Source: Chitinophaga cymbidii (GTDB lineage: Bacteria; Bacteroidota; Bacteroidia; Chitinophagales; Chitinophagaceae). From it: a DNA stretch of 64,000 nt. Within the stretch, counting starts at the first letter, position 1. Each line of letters begins with the position of its first letter. The notes below the pieces were generated by a model. That model worked only from the letters and a program-made list of their open reading frames with translations, searched no databases and was not told the DNA's origin. Below, in pieces: positions 23,422 to 33,326 of the stretch. A program made the translations under genes and the position numbers. The stretch lies in assembly GCF_007992715.1 (NCBI RefSeq), contig NZ_BKAU01000001.1, forward strand, positions 1,798,001 through 1,862,000, written 5' to 3'.

Positions 23422-24870
23422 TTACACACCCAGTGACCAGCCGTCGCGGTAAGTACGCTTCACGAACTGGTTGGCATCGTCGAAGTTGGTGATCTTCATG
23501 TTCGGGCCATCCCACATCAGTTTGATGTAACGTCCGGGATAGTTGAAGCCTTTGCCGTCTGCTTTCGGCTTGCGAACGTCGTAGCTGCGGATCGCGAGGT
23601 TGCCCATCAGGATGGTTTCTGTCAGCGGGCCGGAGATATCGAACGGAGCGCTCAGCTCTTTCTTGCCGTAACCGGCGATAGCGGCGTTCACCCATTGCAC
23701 ATAGTGACCTTCGGGTACGCGGGCGATCGTTTGTTTCACATTCACTTCCTTGTTGCGGGAAGAGGGCAGCAGGGAAGGATACATACCGTAGGTGCCGCAC
23801 ATCATCTTTCCTTTTGAACCGATGAAGATGGCGCCGTTGCCGCCGTCGCCCATTCTTTCGTTCGGGCCCAGCTCTTCGGGGCGCGCGGGCTGAATGCCGC
23901 CGTCCATCCAGTGCAGCTTGATGTCCGGTTTACCGTTCTTGCCCTCAAAGTTCATGATCACGTGGGAAGAAGGAGGACAGCTGTCCGGGAAATATCCCTG
24001 TTTGAATTCATCTACGTATACGCTGCCCACGCTTGCTTCCGCGGAAGTGGGGTAGCCCAGGCCCAGTACACGGAAAGGCGGTTCCACGATGTGGCAGCCC
24101 ATGTCGCCGAGTGCGCCGGTACCATAATCCCACCAGCCGCGCCAGTTGAACGGCACCAGCTTGTCTACATAATCCTTTTTCGGCGCAGTACCCAGCCAGA
24201 GGTCCCAATCCAGTTCTTTCGGAATTTCCGCTTTCTGGGAAGGCCAGGGAAGGCCCTGCGGCCAAACGGGACGGTTGGTCCAGCAGTACACGGTATGCAC
24301 GTCACCGATCAGGCCGGCGTTGTACCATTCCATCAGCTGGCGTACGCCGTCTCCGGAAGCACCCTGGTTGCCCATCTGGGTCACCACTTTATATTTTTTG
24401 GCAGCTTCGGTGAGCATGCGCGCTTCATAAATATCGTGTGTGAGCGGTTTTTGCACATATACGTGCTTGCCCAGCTGCATCGCGGCCATGGCCTGAACGG
24501 CGTGGTTGTGGTCGGGCGACGATACGGTTACCGCATCGATGTTCTTGTGCTCTTTTTCGAGCATTTCACGGTAGTCCTTGTAGTACTTCGCTTTCGGGAA
24601 GCGCTTCACGGAACCTGCCGCGCGGCGGTCATCCACGTCGCACAGCACAACAATGTCAGACGGGCCTTTAGAGATCTCGGACAGATCGCTTTCGCCTTTA
24701 CCGCCGACGCCAATGCCGGCCACTCTCAGTTTGTCGCTGGGTGCGGTGTAGCCTTTACCTCCTAGTACATGACGTGGAACGATCATAAAACCCGCAGCCG
24801 CCGTGGCGCTGTTCGTTAGAAATGATCTACGAGAAATCTGGTTTCTTTTGTTATTTTTTTCCTGAACCAT
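23422..24870 (-). CDS. Tat-exported Gfo/Idh/MocA oxidoreductase (second copy)
   Basis: 482 residues. Tat signal ISRRSFLTNSATAAAGFMI, then Rossmann site VAGIGVGGKGESDL. The usual E-K-P is QKP here (VYVQKPLTHD). The C-terminal domain contains NRPVWPQGLPWP, WLGTAPKKDYVD and GTGALGDMGCHIVEPPF, marking the branch with the large secreted-dehydrogenase domain common in Bacteroidota and Planctomycetota. The reaction is probably a redox step on a sugar or glycoside in the periplasm. Only about 40% of its features look shared with the copy at 17322, so they are not recent duplicates. Confidence 0.88.
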   Translation of the reverse strand: MVQEKNNKRNQISRRSFLTNSATAAAGFMIVPRHVLGGKGYTAPSDKLRVAGIGVGGKGESDLSEISKGPSDIVVLCDVDDRRAAGSVKRFPKAKYYKDYREMLEKEHKNIDAVTVSSPDHNHAVQAMAAMQLGKHVYVQKPLTHDIYEARMLTEAAKKYKVVTQMGNQGASGDGVRQLMEWYNAGLIGDVHTVYCWTNRPVWPQGLPWPSQKAEIPKELDWDLWLGTAPKKDYVDKLVPFNWRGWWDYGTGALGDMGCHIVEPPFRVLGLGYPTSAEASVGSVYVDEFKQGYFPDSCPPSSHVIMNFEGKNGKPDIKLHWMDGGIQPARPEELGPNERMGDGGNGAIFIGSKGKMMCGTYGMYPSLLPSSRNKEVNVKQTIARVPEGHYVQWVNAAIAGYGKKELSAPFDISGPLTETILMGNLAIRSYDVRKPKADGKGFNYPGRYIKLMWDGPNMKITNFDDANQFVKRTYRDGWSLGV

Positions 24871-25035
24871 GATTTTATAAATTTTCGTTCAATATAATAG
24901 AAAAATAGTCGCGATTATTAAAAATATCTATGAGTGGCAGAACGTGCTAAAACGATTTTTATAACGGTCCTGTGGCAAAGGCTTTCGCAAACGGCCATCC
25001 AAGTTAATAAATTGACGAATTAAGCAATCATTAAA

Positions 25036-25067
25036 TTTGGCCCCAATGCTGTTTGTTGTTATTTTTA
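25036..25067 (+). promoter_or_regulatory. Promoter of the POT transporter gene
   Basis: TTTG at 25036-25039, 20-nt spacer, TATTTTTA at 25060-25067. Fits the Bacteroidota consensus with one mismatch in the last base. The start codon is 26 nt downstream. Confidence 0.75.
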
Positions 25068-25092
25068 GCAGATCACCAAAACAGGTCCCGAT

Positions 25093-26733
25093 ATGCCATC
25101 CAACCAAAAACATCCGGCCGCGCTGCCTTTTCTGTTCTTTTCCGAAATGTGGGAGCGGTTCGGTTTTTATCTTTTGCTGGCCATCCTGCAGCTGTACCTG
25201 ACGGATGCGGAAACCGGCGGTTGGGCAATGGACCGGAGCAAAGCGGTAGACATTTTCGGTACCTTCATCGCTTTTGTATACCTCACGCCGTTCGTGGGCG
25301 GCCTGCTGGCGGACCGGAAGCTCGGGTACGTCAGGTCCGTTATCATCGGCGGCATTTGCATGGGCATCGGGTATATGGGCCTGGCCGTGCAAAACCTCAC
25401 GGTGTTTTATCTTTCGCTGGCGCTGATCTGCGTGGGCAACGGTTTCTTCAAACCCAATATCTCCACCCTGCTCGGCAATGTGTACAACGATGAAAAATAC
25501 CGCGCCCGCAAGGATACGGGCTACAATATCTTTTACATGGGCATCAATATCGGCGCCTTCATCTGTACGTTTTTCGCCGCCTACCTCCGGAACAGCATCC
25601 ACTGGGGCGCGGCGTTCATGGCGGCCGGCATCGGGATGTTCCTGGGCGTGGTGATCTTTATCGTGGGGCTGAAACATTACCGGCATGCGGACGTTCGCAA
25701 ACCCGAGCAGCCGGGAGACATGCCGCTGGGCAGCATCTTCGCGCAGGTGTTCCTGCCCGTGCTGGTGGCAGGCTACATCGGCTGGCTGATCCCCGGCGAT
25801 ATTTTCGGGTCCGATTCCACGGACGCTTTCATCTTCGCCTGTCTTCCCATCATCTATTTCTTTACCAACCTGCTGCGCAAGGCCAGCGCGGGCGACAAGC
25901 AGCCGGTGAAAGCATTGCTCGCCATCTTTGCAGTGTCTGTCATGTTCTGGGCGGTGTTCAAGCAGAACGGCACGGCACTCACTACCTGGGCGCAGTTCTA
26001 TACGGACAGGGAACTGCCTGCGGCCATAGAAGGCCCGGCCAGGGGGCTCTACCTGGCGGGAACGGTGACCAATAAAACAGATACGGTAGTGGCGTACGAT
26101 GAAGAATTCAGGGTGATCAAGGATGCGCAGGGCGAGCCGGTAACAGAAATAGGCAAGCCGGTATATCTGAAAAATGTGGCGCCGGAAAAAATGCCGCCGG
26201 AAGGAGCCACCATCGGCGTGGTGAACACAGAGCTTTTCCAGTCTGTGAACCCTTTCTTTGTAATTGTGCTCACGCCGCTTATTGTGGCGTTCTTTGCGAT
26301 GCTGCGGAGGCGCAACCGCGAGCCATCCACGCCCACGAAGATCGCGTGGGGATTGCTCATTTCTTCCCTCTCTACTTTCATGATGGTGGGAGCGGTCGTT
26401 TATTGCAACAACGGCGCGGAGAAAGCTTCGTTGTGGTGGCTGTTCGGCTGTTACGGCGTGATCACGGTGGGAGAGCTGCTGCTAAGCCCTATGGGCCTTT
26501 CGCTGGTATCAAAACTAAGCCCGCCGCGGCTGACTTCCCTGATGATGGGCGGTTGGTTCCTGGCTACTTCTATCGGGAACAAGTTGTCCGGCATCCTCGC
26601 TTCGATGTGGGATACCTATGATAACAAGGTGAATTATTTCCTCGTGAACTTCCTGCTGCTGGGCTTTGCGGCGGGACTGATATTCGTGATGCTGAAGTGG
26701 CTGAACAGGATCTTCCGGGAGCATACCACCTGA
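25093..26733 (+). CDS. Proton-dependent oligopeptide transporter (POT/PTR2 family)
   Basis: A 546-residue major-facilitator protein that imports di- and tripeptides with protons. The ExxERFxFY proton-coupling motif is EMWERFGFY at about residues 17-25, and FYMGINIGAF is the second POT signature. GGLLADRKLG is the MFS loop 2-3 motif. An inserted segment of roughly 80 residues (around 295-380, containing VTNKTDTVVAYDEEF) forms a soluble loop as in other Bacteroidota POT proteins. It fits the secreted DPP7-like peptidase and aminopeptidase nearby, whose products are its expected substrates. Confidence 0.93.
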   Translation: MPSNQKHPAALPFLFFSEMWERFGFYLLLAILQLYLTDAETGGWAMDRSKAVDIFGTFIAFVYLTPFVGGLLADRKLGYVRSVIIGGICMGIGYMGLAVQNLTVFYLSLALICVGNGFFKPNISTLLGNVYNDEKYRARKDTGYNIFYMGINIGAFICTFFAAYLRNSIHWGAAFMAAGIGMFLGVVIFIVGLKHYRHADVRKPEQPGDMPLGSIFAQVFLPVLVAGYIGWLIPGDIFGSDSTDAFIFACLPIIYFFTNLLRKASAGDKQPVKALLAIFAVSVMFWAVFKQNGTALTTWAQFYTDRELPAAIEGPARGLYLAGTVTNKTDTVVAYDEEFRVIKDAQGEPVTEIGKPVYLKNVAPEKMPPEGATIGVVNTELFQSVNPFFVIVLTPLIVAFFAMLRRRNREPSTPTKIAWGLLISSLSTFMMVGAVVYCNNGAEKASLWWLFGCYGVITVGELLLSPMGLSLVSKLSPPRLTSLMMGGWFLATSIGNKLSGILASMWDTYDNKVNYFLVNFLLLGFAAGLIFVMLKWLNRIFREHTT

Positions 26734-26739
26734 GTTACA

Positions 26740-27426
26740 TCAGGCCTCGTTCCAGGTCATGAGCTTGCCCCTGTCTTCCGGCTTCAGGCATTCCTGCAAA
26801 GTTTTCTCGTCATACGAAAGATCGTACTGCGCCAGCACTTCCGCGGGCACGCCGTCCCATACGTTGGGCTGATTGCCTTTGTATTCCAGGTCTTTAATGC
26901 CCATTTCACTGGTGAAAAAGCCGGTGGCCGTGAGATTGCGCATGGTGCTGAAGAAAGCAACGCCCTGGCTTAGCTCCGGCGCGGCGTTGTATGGATAGGC
27001 GATCTGGTCGATGATCTTTTTCTGCTGCTCTTCGGACAGTTCGGAAAAGCCTTTATTGTGGGCTTTCAGGCTGAACATTTCCAGCCAGCGCAGGCCGCCG
27101 CGCATCGGCGTCTGGTATTCGGGCATGTCTTTTACGATGAAGGCGATGAACTCCGGCACTTTTGCATCCGATGCGCTGCCGGAGCGGTCGTCTTTCGGAA
27201 TGATGATGTCCGCCAGGATGGTGATGGTTTTCATTTCCGCATCGGTGAAAAAAGTTTCATCGGCAAGTTGCCCGTCGCGCTGCACTTCATCCGGCGTGCG
27301 GCCGTAATCTTTGAACACGCCTTTGCCAACGGGTCCTTTATCACCCTTTGGTTCGCAGGCCGATAAAATAACGCCGGTGGATACGGTGCCTACCAGCAGG
27401 GCTTTCAGCGATTCTCTTCTGTCCAT
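26740..27426 (-). CDS. Gluconate 2-dehydrogenase subunit 3-like small partner
   Basis: 228 residues of the gluconate_2-dh3 family. The N-terminus MDRRESLKALLVGTVSTGV has twin arginines and ends at LSAC, so it could be Tat-exported and lipid-anchored. In known systems this subunit carries the large flavin subunit through the Tat pathway. Here the large GMC gene lies immediately upstream (stop at 27431, start at 27426), four bases away. The GMC subunit itself lacks a signal, which supports a hitch-hiker role for this protein. Family members occur in gluconate, fructose and glucoside 3-dehydrogenases. Confidence 0.87.
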   Translation of the reverse strand: MDRRESLKALLVGTVSTGVILSACEPKGDKGPVGKGVFKDYGRTPDEVQRDGQLADETFFTDAEMKTITILADIIIPKDDRSGSASDAKVPEFIAFIVKDMPEYQTPMRGGLRWLEMFSLKAHNKGFSELSEEQQKKIIDQIAYPYNAAPELSQGVAFFSTMRNLTATGFFTSEMGIKDLEYKGNQPNVWDGVPAEVLAQYDLSYDEKTLQECLKPEDRGKLMTWNEA

Positions 27427-27430
27427 CTTC

Positions 27431-29167
27431 TTAAAGATTTTGTTTTTTCAACTCACTTACAATGTATTCAGATGCGCGCATGGACAATGCCAGGATCGTC
27501 CACGTGGGATTTTTATCCGCCTGCGAAACAAAAGCGCCGCCATCCACCACAAATACGTTCTTCACATCATGCGCCTGGTTGTATTTGTTGAGCACGGAGC
27601 GGGAGGGATCGTCGCCCATGCGGGTGGTGCCTACTTCGTGAATGATGCGGCCGGGATTTTCGAGACCGTACATCGTGTCCGCGCCGGGCTTTTCACCCAG
27701 CGGTACGCCGCCCATTTCGTGGATGAGCTTTTCAAAAGTATCCTGCATGTGTTTCGCCTGTTTGATCTCGTGCTCGCTCCAGGTGTAGTGGAAGCGCAGC
27801 ACGGGAATACCGAATTTGTCCACCACATTGGGGTCGATCTCGCAGTAGTTATCCGCCCGCGCAATGGCTTCGCCTCTGCCCGCGAACCCGACGGTAGAAC
27901 CCCAGAACCGGCGATAGTCGTCTTTCAGCGAAGCGCCATAGCCACCAGGCATCTGGCTGGCCGCGCGTTTGGGATCGTTGCGCTGCAACCGCTCGATACC
28001 GAATCCGAAGCCGTACATGGGCATGGAGAGGCCGCCGCCCATTTCTATGTGATAGCCGCGCGCGAAGTCCAGCTTCTTGTTATCCAGCCACCAGGGCACA
28101 TACACATGCATGCCGCCCACACCGTCTTCGTTATACCGCTTGCGGTCCATCAGCCTGGGAATAAATGCACTGCGGCTGGCGCCGGTGGAATCATGCAGAT
28201 ATTTACCCACCACGCCGCTGGAATTGGCAAGACCGTTCTTATGCACCGATGATTTCGAGTTCAGCAGCAGCCGCGCGGATTCGCAGGCGCTGGCCGCCAG
28301 TACGATCACGCGGGCGTTCACCTGGTATTCCTGCAGGTCGTTGCGGTCCACATAAGAAACGCCGGTGGCTTTGCCCGTGCTGTCTGTGAGCACTTCCCGC
28401 GCCATCGCGTCTGTATAAAGGTCCACGTTCCCGTTTTTCATCGCCGGCTTCACGAGGCAGGTGGAAGACGAGAAGTCGCCATACACCGTACATCCGCGGT
28501 TACACTGGCTGCAAAAGAAGCAGGCGCCGCGGTCTTTATTGACCGGTCTTGTGAGAATGGACAAACGGGATGCGATCACGGGCAGCCCCATCTTTGCGCC
28601 CGCCTGCCGGATCAGCAGCTCGTGCAGGCGCGGCTTCGGCGGCGGCAGGAACAGGCCGTCCGGCTCGTTATAGATACCTTCCTTGCTCCCGAACACACCA
28701 ATGAGCTTGTCCACCCGGTCGTAATAAGGCTTCACATCATCATAAGAGATCGGCCAGTCATCACCATGCCCGTCAAGACTATAATGTTTGAAATCGTTCG
28801 GCCCGAAGCGCAGTGAAATGCGGCCCCAGTGGTTCGTTCTGCCGCCCACCATGCGCGAGCGGAACCAGTCGAACTGCGTACCGTTCTTTTTCGTGTATGG
28901 TTCACCGTTAAGTTCCCATCCGCCGTAGGCGGCGTCAAAATCCCCGAAGGGGCGGGTGGTGCCTGCGCCGCGGCGCGGAGATTCGTAAGGCCATTTCAGC
29001 TGCGTCTGTTGCTTTGGATCGGCGGGGTCGTATTTGGGCCCGGCTTCCAGCAGCGCTACTTTCAGACCTGCTTCGGAAAGGACCTTCGCCGCCATTCCAC
29101 CGCCTGCGCCGGAGCCAATGATACATACATCATATGCCTTCGGCTGTTTTTTTATCTCGAATGCCAT
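27431..29167 (-). CDS. GMC-family FAD-dependent sugar dehydrogenase
   Basis: 578 residues. FAD-binding motif IGSGAGGGMAAKVLSEAGL at the N-terminus with LLEAGP, then SRMVGGRTNHWGRI and the C-terminal IIHEVGTTRMGDDPS, containing the expected catalytic His. A Cys cluster (C-F-F-C-S-Q-C-N-R-G-C, near residue 220) may be an iron-sulfur or disulfide site. No signal peptide, so export probably depends on the small partner downstream. The pair resembles periplasmic gluconate or glucoside-3-dehydrogenases; a cytochrome subunit is not encoded next to them. Substrate unknown. Confidence 0.88.
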   Translation of the reverse strand: MAFEIKKQPKAYDVCIIGSGAGGGMAAKVLSEAGLKVALLEAGPKYDPADPKQQTQLKWPYESPRRGAGTTRPFGDFDAAYGGWELNGEPYTKKNGTQFDWFRSRMVGGRTNHWGRISLRFGPNDFKHYSLDGHGDDWPISYDDVKPYYDRVDKLIGVFGSKEGIYNEPDGLFLPPPKPRLHELLIRQAGAKMGLPVIASRLSILTRPVNKDRGACFFCSQCNRGCTVYGDFSSSTCLVKPAMKNGNVDLYTDAMAREVLTDSTGKATGVSYVDRNDLQEYQVNARVIVLAASACESARLLLNSKSSVHKNGLANSSGVVGKYLHDSTGASRSAFIPRLMDRKRYNEDGVGGMHVYVPWWLDNKKLDFARGYHIEMGGGLSMPMYGFGFGIERLQRNDPKRAASQMPGGYGASLKDDYRRFWGSTVGFAGRGEAIARADNYCEIDPNVVDKFGIPVLRFHYTWSEHEIKQAKHMQDTFEKLIHEMGGVPLGEKPGADTMYGLENPGRIIHEVGTTRMGDDPSRSVLNKYNQAHDVKNVFVVDGGAFVSQADKNPTWTILALSMRASEYIVSELKKQNL

Positions 29168-29266
29168 TGAAACGTGGATTTTGTAAAAGATTTGACCTGT
29201 AAGTATTTAAATCTATAAATTATATGCGGAAAATGGAAGCTGTTTTTTACTTTAGGCGTGTATTCT

Positions 29267-30754
29267 ATGACAACTACTAACACAGCACCTTATATCCTTG
29301 GGGTAGATATTGGCACGGGAAGTGCAAAAGCGGTGGCGGTAACGCCATCCGGACAAATACCGGCGTCGCGCCGGCAAACGTATGCCACGGAACATCCGCA
29401 GCCGGGCTTCAGTGAGCAGGACCCGGAAATCGTGATCGCCGCTATCATCGCCGCCATCCGCGAGACCGTAGCAGAAATGGGCAGCGCCCCCGCGGCCATC
29501 GCGCTGAGCTGCGCTATGCACAGCTTTATGGCGGTGGATGAACATGGAAAAGCACTGACGCCGCTGATGCTCTGGTCGGACAGCCGCAGCGAATCATTCG
29601 CCGCCGCGCTGAAGAACAGCGAAGCGGGCATGCGGATCTACAAGGCCACGGGCACGCCCATCCACCCGATGTCCCCATTCTGCAAGCTGCAATGGATGAG
29701 GGAACATGAACCGGAGATATTCAAAAAAGCGGCCTGTTTTATCGGCATCAAGGAATTGTTCCTGCACCGCTGCTTCGGGGAATTTATCATCGATCATTCA
29801 CTGGCTTCCGCTACCGGCATGTTTGACATCCGGGCGCTGGACTGGCATGCGGAAGCGCTGGAAATTGCCGGCGTTACAGATGAGCGCCTGCCGATACCGG
29901 TGGAAACGACACGTTTACTCATAGGCATGGACCCCGCTATGGCGGAGGCTTTGGGCGTAACGCCGGAAACGCTGATCCTCGCGGGCAGCAGCGACGGTTG
30001 CCTGGCGCAGCTGGGCAGCGGGGCGGTGCAACCCGGACAGGCGGCGCTGACCATCGGCACCAGCGGCGCCATTCGCATGATGACGCCACGGCCCGCGGAA
30101 GATGCCGGGGAGCGTTTGTTCTCGTATGCGCTCACGCCTTCGCATTACGTGTGCGGCGGCGCGATCAACAACGGCGGCGGCGCTTTGCAGTGGTTTACGC
30201 AGAATTTCCTGCCCTGGTCTGACTACAACACTTTCGTGAAAACCGCGCTCTCCGCGCCCCCTGGAGCGGATGGGCTTTTATGCCTGCCGTACCTGCTCGG
30301 GGAAAGAGCGCCCGTTTGGGATAGCCGTTCCCGTGGCGCCTTTGTGGGCGTGCAGCAACAACATACCGCGGCGCATTTTCAGCGCGCGCTGATAGAAGGC
30401 ATTTGCTTCGGATTGTATAATGTGGGCGAAGCGCTGGCGCAATCATTGGTGCCGATCGAGGAGGTGACCGTCAGCGGCGGGTTCACCGCTTCACCGCTCT
30501 GGATACAATTGCTGGCGGATATTTTTCAGAAGCCGATGCTGCTGCACCAGGACGAAGACGCTTCGGCCCTTGGCGCCGCGCTGCTCGGCTGGCATGCGCT
30601 GGAAAAGATAGACGCATGGAAATTCAGCCCCGCCGCGGCCGCGCGCGTGTTCGAACCGTCGGAAGAACATCATGCGGTATACATGCGGAATTACAAAGCG
30701 TACTCCTTACTCTATCATCAGTTAAAAGATGTGATGGAAATATTGCGCGGATAA
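29267..30754 (+). CDS. gntK: FGGY-family kinase, gluconokinase type
   Basis: 495 residues. Phosphate-binding LGVDIGTGSAKAVAV at the start, CAMHSFMAVDEHGKALTPLMLW and WSDSRS sugar site, the GTSGAIRMM loop and the C-terminal adenosine block VSGGFTASPLWIQLLADIF. The MHSFMAVD and HP-MSPFCKLQWM segments resemble the FGGY gluconokinases (GntK). ATG 29267 is preferred over GTG 29258 as it gives the usual short N-terminus. It lies divergent from the GMC dehydrogenase, so a gluconate link is plausible: an outer dehydrogenase makes an acid and this kinase activates it. Confidence 0.82.
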   Translation: MTTTNTAPYILGVDIGTGSAKAVAVTPSGQIPASRRQTYATEHPQPGFSEQDPEIVIAAIIAAIRETVAEMGSAPAAIALSCAMHSFMAVDEHGKALTPLMLWSDSRSESFAAALKNSEAGMRIYKATGTPIHPMSPFCKLQWMREHEPEIFKKAACFIGIKELFLHRCFGEFIIDHSLASATGMFDIRALDWHAEALEIAGVTDERLPIPVETTRLLIGMDPAMAEALGVTPETLILAGSSDGCLAQLGSGAVQPGQAALTIGTSGAIRMMTPRPAEDAGERLFSYALTPSHYVCGGAINNGGGALQWFTQNFLPWSDYNTFVKTALSAPPGADGLLCLPYLLGERAPVWDSRSRGAFVGVQQQHTAAHFQRALIEGICFGLYNVGEALAQSLVPIEEVTVSGGFTASPLWIQLLADIFQKPMLLHQDEDASALGAALLGWHALEKIDAWKFSPAAAARVFEPSEEHHAVYMRNYKAYSLLYHQLKDVMEILRG

Positions 30755-30759
30755 AAAAA

Positions 30760-32595
30760 CTATGCCCCCCGCTCAAACATCCTTTCCAGGTCATTCAGCT
30801 TGAAGGAGATGAACGTGAACCGCCCGCCCGGGGAAACATTGGGCGTGGAGCAGGCGAACAGCTCATCGATGATGTTCTGCATTTCCCGCGTATCGAGCGA
30901 TCTTCCGGGGGGAATGGCGTTATTGCGCGCCATGGAACGCACCAGCTTTTCCCGCCGGCTGAGCTTCAGTTCGTTGCTGAAGTGCTTGAATTGTTCCAGC
31001 AAACCTTCTATGCTGGCCTGTTCATTCCCTGTTTGTATGTCCGCCGGTGTGCCGCGGACCACGAAAGTGTGCTGGCCGAAGGGTTCCAGGTCGTATCCCA
31101 GCGCCTGCAGGTCCGGCAGCATTTCCGAGATGATGATGGCGTCCGCGGGCAATAGCTCCAGCGTTTGCGGGAAGAGGCTTTGCTGCGTGGCCATCGGTTT
31201 TTCGGCCAGGGCGCGCTGATAGCGTTCGTAGAGAATGCGTTCGTGCGCGGCGCGCTGGTCTACCAGGATGAAGCCTGATTTTATTTGCGAGAGAATGAAT
31301 TGCTGGTGTACCTGTACCGGCACTTTGTGATCGGTGGCGGCTTCCTGCCAGCGCTCGTCTATGACGGAGGCCGTTTCCGTATGCGCATGCGTTGGTTTCT
31401 CGGGGGCAGGGGGGCCTTCATAAAGGTCTTTCCAGTGACGGAGATTGCTGGCCTGGTCGATGACATGCGCCTGGTTGGCGTGCATGAATGTTTTGTAGAT
31501 GGAAGTGTTGGCGGACTGCGCTTTCTTTTGCTCGGTGAAAGGTTGCGTGACGGCATCCAGCTGCTGGATGCCCGGGTCCAGCTCGAAGTCCAGCGCCGGT
31601 GTTACGCTGAATTGCGCCAGCGCGTGTTTGATGGCGGACTGCACAAAGGCGTAGAGGATCTTTTCGTCGTCGAACTTGATCTCCTGCTTGGTGGGGTGCA
31701 CGTTGATGTCTATATGCGCCGGGTCCAGGTCAATGAAGAGCACGTACAGGGGATAGTTCTCCGCGGGGATCATTTCGGCGAAGGCGTTCATCACGGCATG
31801 ATGCAGGTATCCGCTTTTGATGAAGCGGTTATTGACGAAGAAGAACTGGTCGCCGCGTGTTTTCTTGGCGGTCTCCGGTTTTCCTACGAACCCGTTGATA
31901 TTCATGTAGTCCGTGCTTTCTTTCACGGTCACGAGCTTGGAGTTGTAATGCTGCCCGAGGATGGCGATCACCCGTTGCTTGAGCGAGCCTTTTTCCAGGT
32001 GGAACATTTGCTGGCCGTTGCTGTTGAGCGAGAACTGGAGGTGCGGGAAAGCGAGCGCTACGCGGATGAACTCGTCCACAATATGCCGCATTTCCGCGGC
32101 GTTGCTTTTCAGGAAGTTACGCCGGGCGGGCACGTTGAAGAAGAGGTTCTTCATGGCGATGCTGGTGCCCACGGCGGTCTGGCAGGGCTCCTGGCGCTTG
32201 ACGAAGCTGTTGTCTATTTCAATGAAAGTGCCGATCTCTTCCGTGTGCATGCGGGATTTAAGCTCTACCTGCGATACCGCCGCAATGGATGCGAGCGCTT
32301 CGCCGCGGAAGCCCATGGTGCGGATGTGGAAAAGATCGTCGATGGACTGGATCTTGGAGGTGGCATGACGTTCAAAGCACATGCGCGCATCCGTTTCGCT
32401 CATGCCGCTGCCGTTGTCGATCACCTGCACCAGCTCTTTGCCGGCGTCTTTTATAAAGAGTTGAATTTCCGTTGCTCCGGCGTCTACGGCATTTTCCAGC
32501 AATTCCTTGACTGCCGATGCCGGCCGCTGAATAACTTCGCCCGCTGCTATCTGATTCGCTATGTTGTCCGGTAACAAATTGATAATATCCGCCAC
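30760..32595 (-). CDS. mutL: DNA mismatch repair protein MutL
   Basis: 611 residues. The N-terminal GHKL ATPase is complete: ELLENAVDAGAT (catalytic Glu), VIDNGSGM, RHATSKI and TMGFRGEALASIAAV. The C-terminal dimer domain is present, but the endonuclease motif DQHA-x2-E-x4-E reads DQRAAHERILYE (near 441-452), with Arg for His, and the usual C-P-H-G-R-P zinc block near the C-terminus reads SPGGRF. Both sites are thus non-canonical. No mutH or mutS gene is in the window. The ATPase and dimer roles are secure; nicking activity is uncertain. Confidence 0.95.
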   Translation of the reverse strand: MADIINLLPDNIANQIAAGEVIQRPASAVKELLENAVDAGATEIQLFIKDAGKELVQVIDNGSGMSETDARMCFERHATSKIQSIDDLFHIRTMGFRGEALASIAAVSQVELKSRMHTEEIGTFIEIDNSFVKRQEPCQTAVGTSIAMKNLFFNVPARRNFLKSNAAEMRHIVDEFIRVALAFPHLQFSLNSNGQQMFHLEKGSLKQRVIAILGQHYNSKLVTVKESTDYMNINGFVGKPETAKKTRGDQFFFVNNRFIKSGYLHHAVMNAFAEMIPAENYPLYVLFIDLDPAHIDINVHPTKQEIKFDDEKILYAFVQSAIKHALAQFSVTPALDFELDPGIQQLDAVTQPFTEQKKAQSANTSIYKTFMHANQAHVIDQASNLRHWKDLYEGPPAPEKPTHAHTETASVIDERWQEAATDHKVPVQVHQQFILSQIKSGFILVDQRAAHERILYERYQRALAEKPMATQQSLFPQTLELLPADAIIISEMLPDLQALGYDLEPFGQHTFVVRGTPADIQTGNEQASIEGLLEQFKHFSNELKLSRREKLVRSMARNNAIPPGRSLDTREMQNIIDELFACSTPNVSPGGRFTFISFKLNDLERMFERGA

Positions 32596-32774
32596 TTGCC
32601 TGCCTTTTGGCGTAAAGTTAGCAAATTTTACGCAGGCGAAACCAGGCGTGCCGCTCGGGAAAATATTGTTAACGGGAGCTGCGGGGCAAACTATACGCCG
32701 GTTCGTTTCGTACCTTTAGTATAGACACATTGACCAGGTGTTAAAACATAGTTAACGCACAAGCACAGATTGAA

Positions 32775-33326
32775 ATGAGGGCCAGGAATCTTCTAATTTT
32801 GGGGCTGACTTTATTTACCAGCCATTGTACATACCCGCAAAACGGAGTTAAAAACAAATCGATGGAAGAAAAAAAGAATCCGGTGTACTCCCGCACGGAT
32901 ACTAGTAAAGTAAACCTTACAGACGCAGAGTGGAAAAACCTTTTATCAAAAGAAGTGTATGATATTGCCCGCGAAAAAGGCACAGAATGGGCGTTTACTG
33001 GAAAATACTGGAATCACAAGGAACAAGGCACCTATTATTGCGCAGCATGTGGTAATCCGCTGTTTGTATCGGATACCAAATTCGAAAGCGGCTGCGGATG
33101 GCCGAGCTTTTACCAGCCGGTCAGCAAAACGAGTGTGCTGTATGCACCGGACAATTCACATGGAATGCAGCGAACAGAAGTAGAATGCGGAAGATGCAAG
33201 GCCCACCTGGGCCATGTTTTTGACGATGGCCCGCCGCCAACAGGGCTGCGCTATTGCATTAATTCCGTGATCCTTGACTTTGACAAGGCGCAGGACGCGG
33301 AGAAGAAGTACAAGGAGAAAGAATGA
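32775..33326 (+). CDS. msrB: Peptide-methionine (R)-S-oxide reductase MsrB
   Basis: 183 residues. The first 20 or so residues look like an export signal ([16 protein letters not shown]), so it may act in the periplasm; the Cys is not preceded by a standard lipobox. The MsrB domain has both zinc-binding CxxC pairs (CAACGNP and [10 protein letters not shown]), the resolving-Cys region [10 protein letters not shown] and the catalytic Cys in LRYCINSV. Together it reduces methionine-R-sulfoxide in oxidised proteins. An internal start at 32862 would give a cytosolic form. Confidence 0.93.
   Translation: MRARNLLILGLTLFTSHCTYPQNGVKNKSMEEKKNPVYSRTDTSKVNLTDAEWKNLLSKEVYDIAREKGTEWAFTGKYWNHKEQGTYYCAACGNPLFVSDTKFESGCGWPSFYQPVSKTSVLYAPDNSHGMQRTEVECGRCKAHLGHVFDDGPPPTGLRYCINSVILDFDKAQDAEKKYKEKE

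Noticed and set aside
31285..32574. 429-residue plus-strand frame inside mutL
   Set aside because: Antisense shadow of conserved mutL; no recognisable domain.
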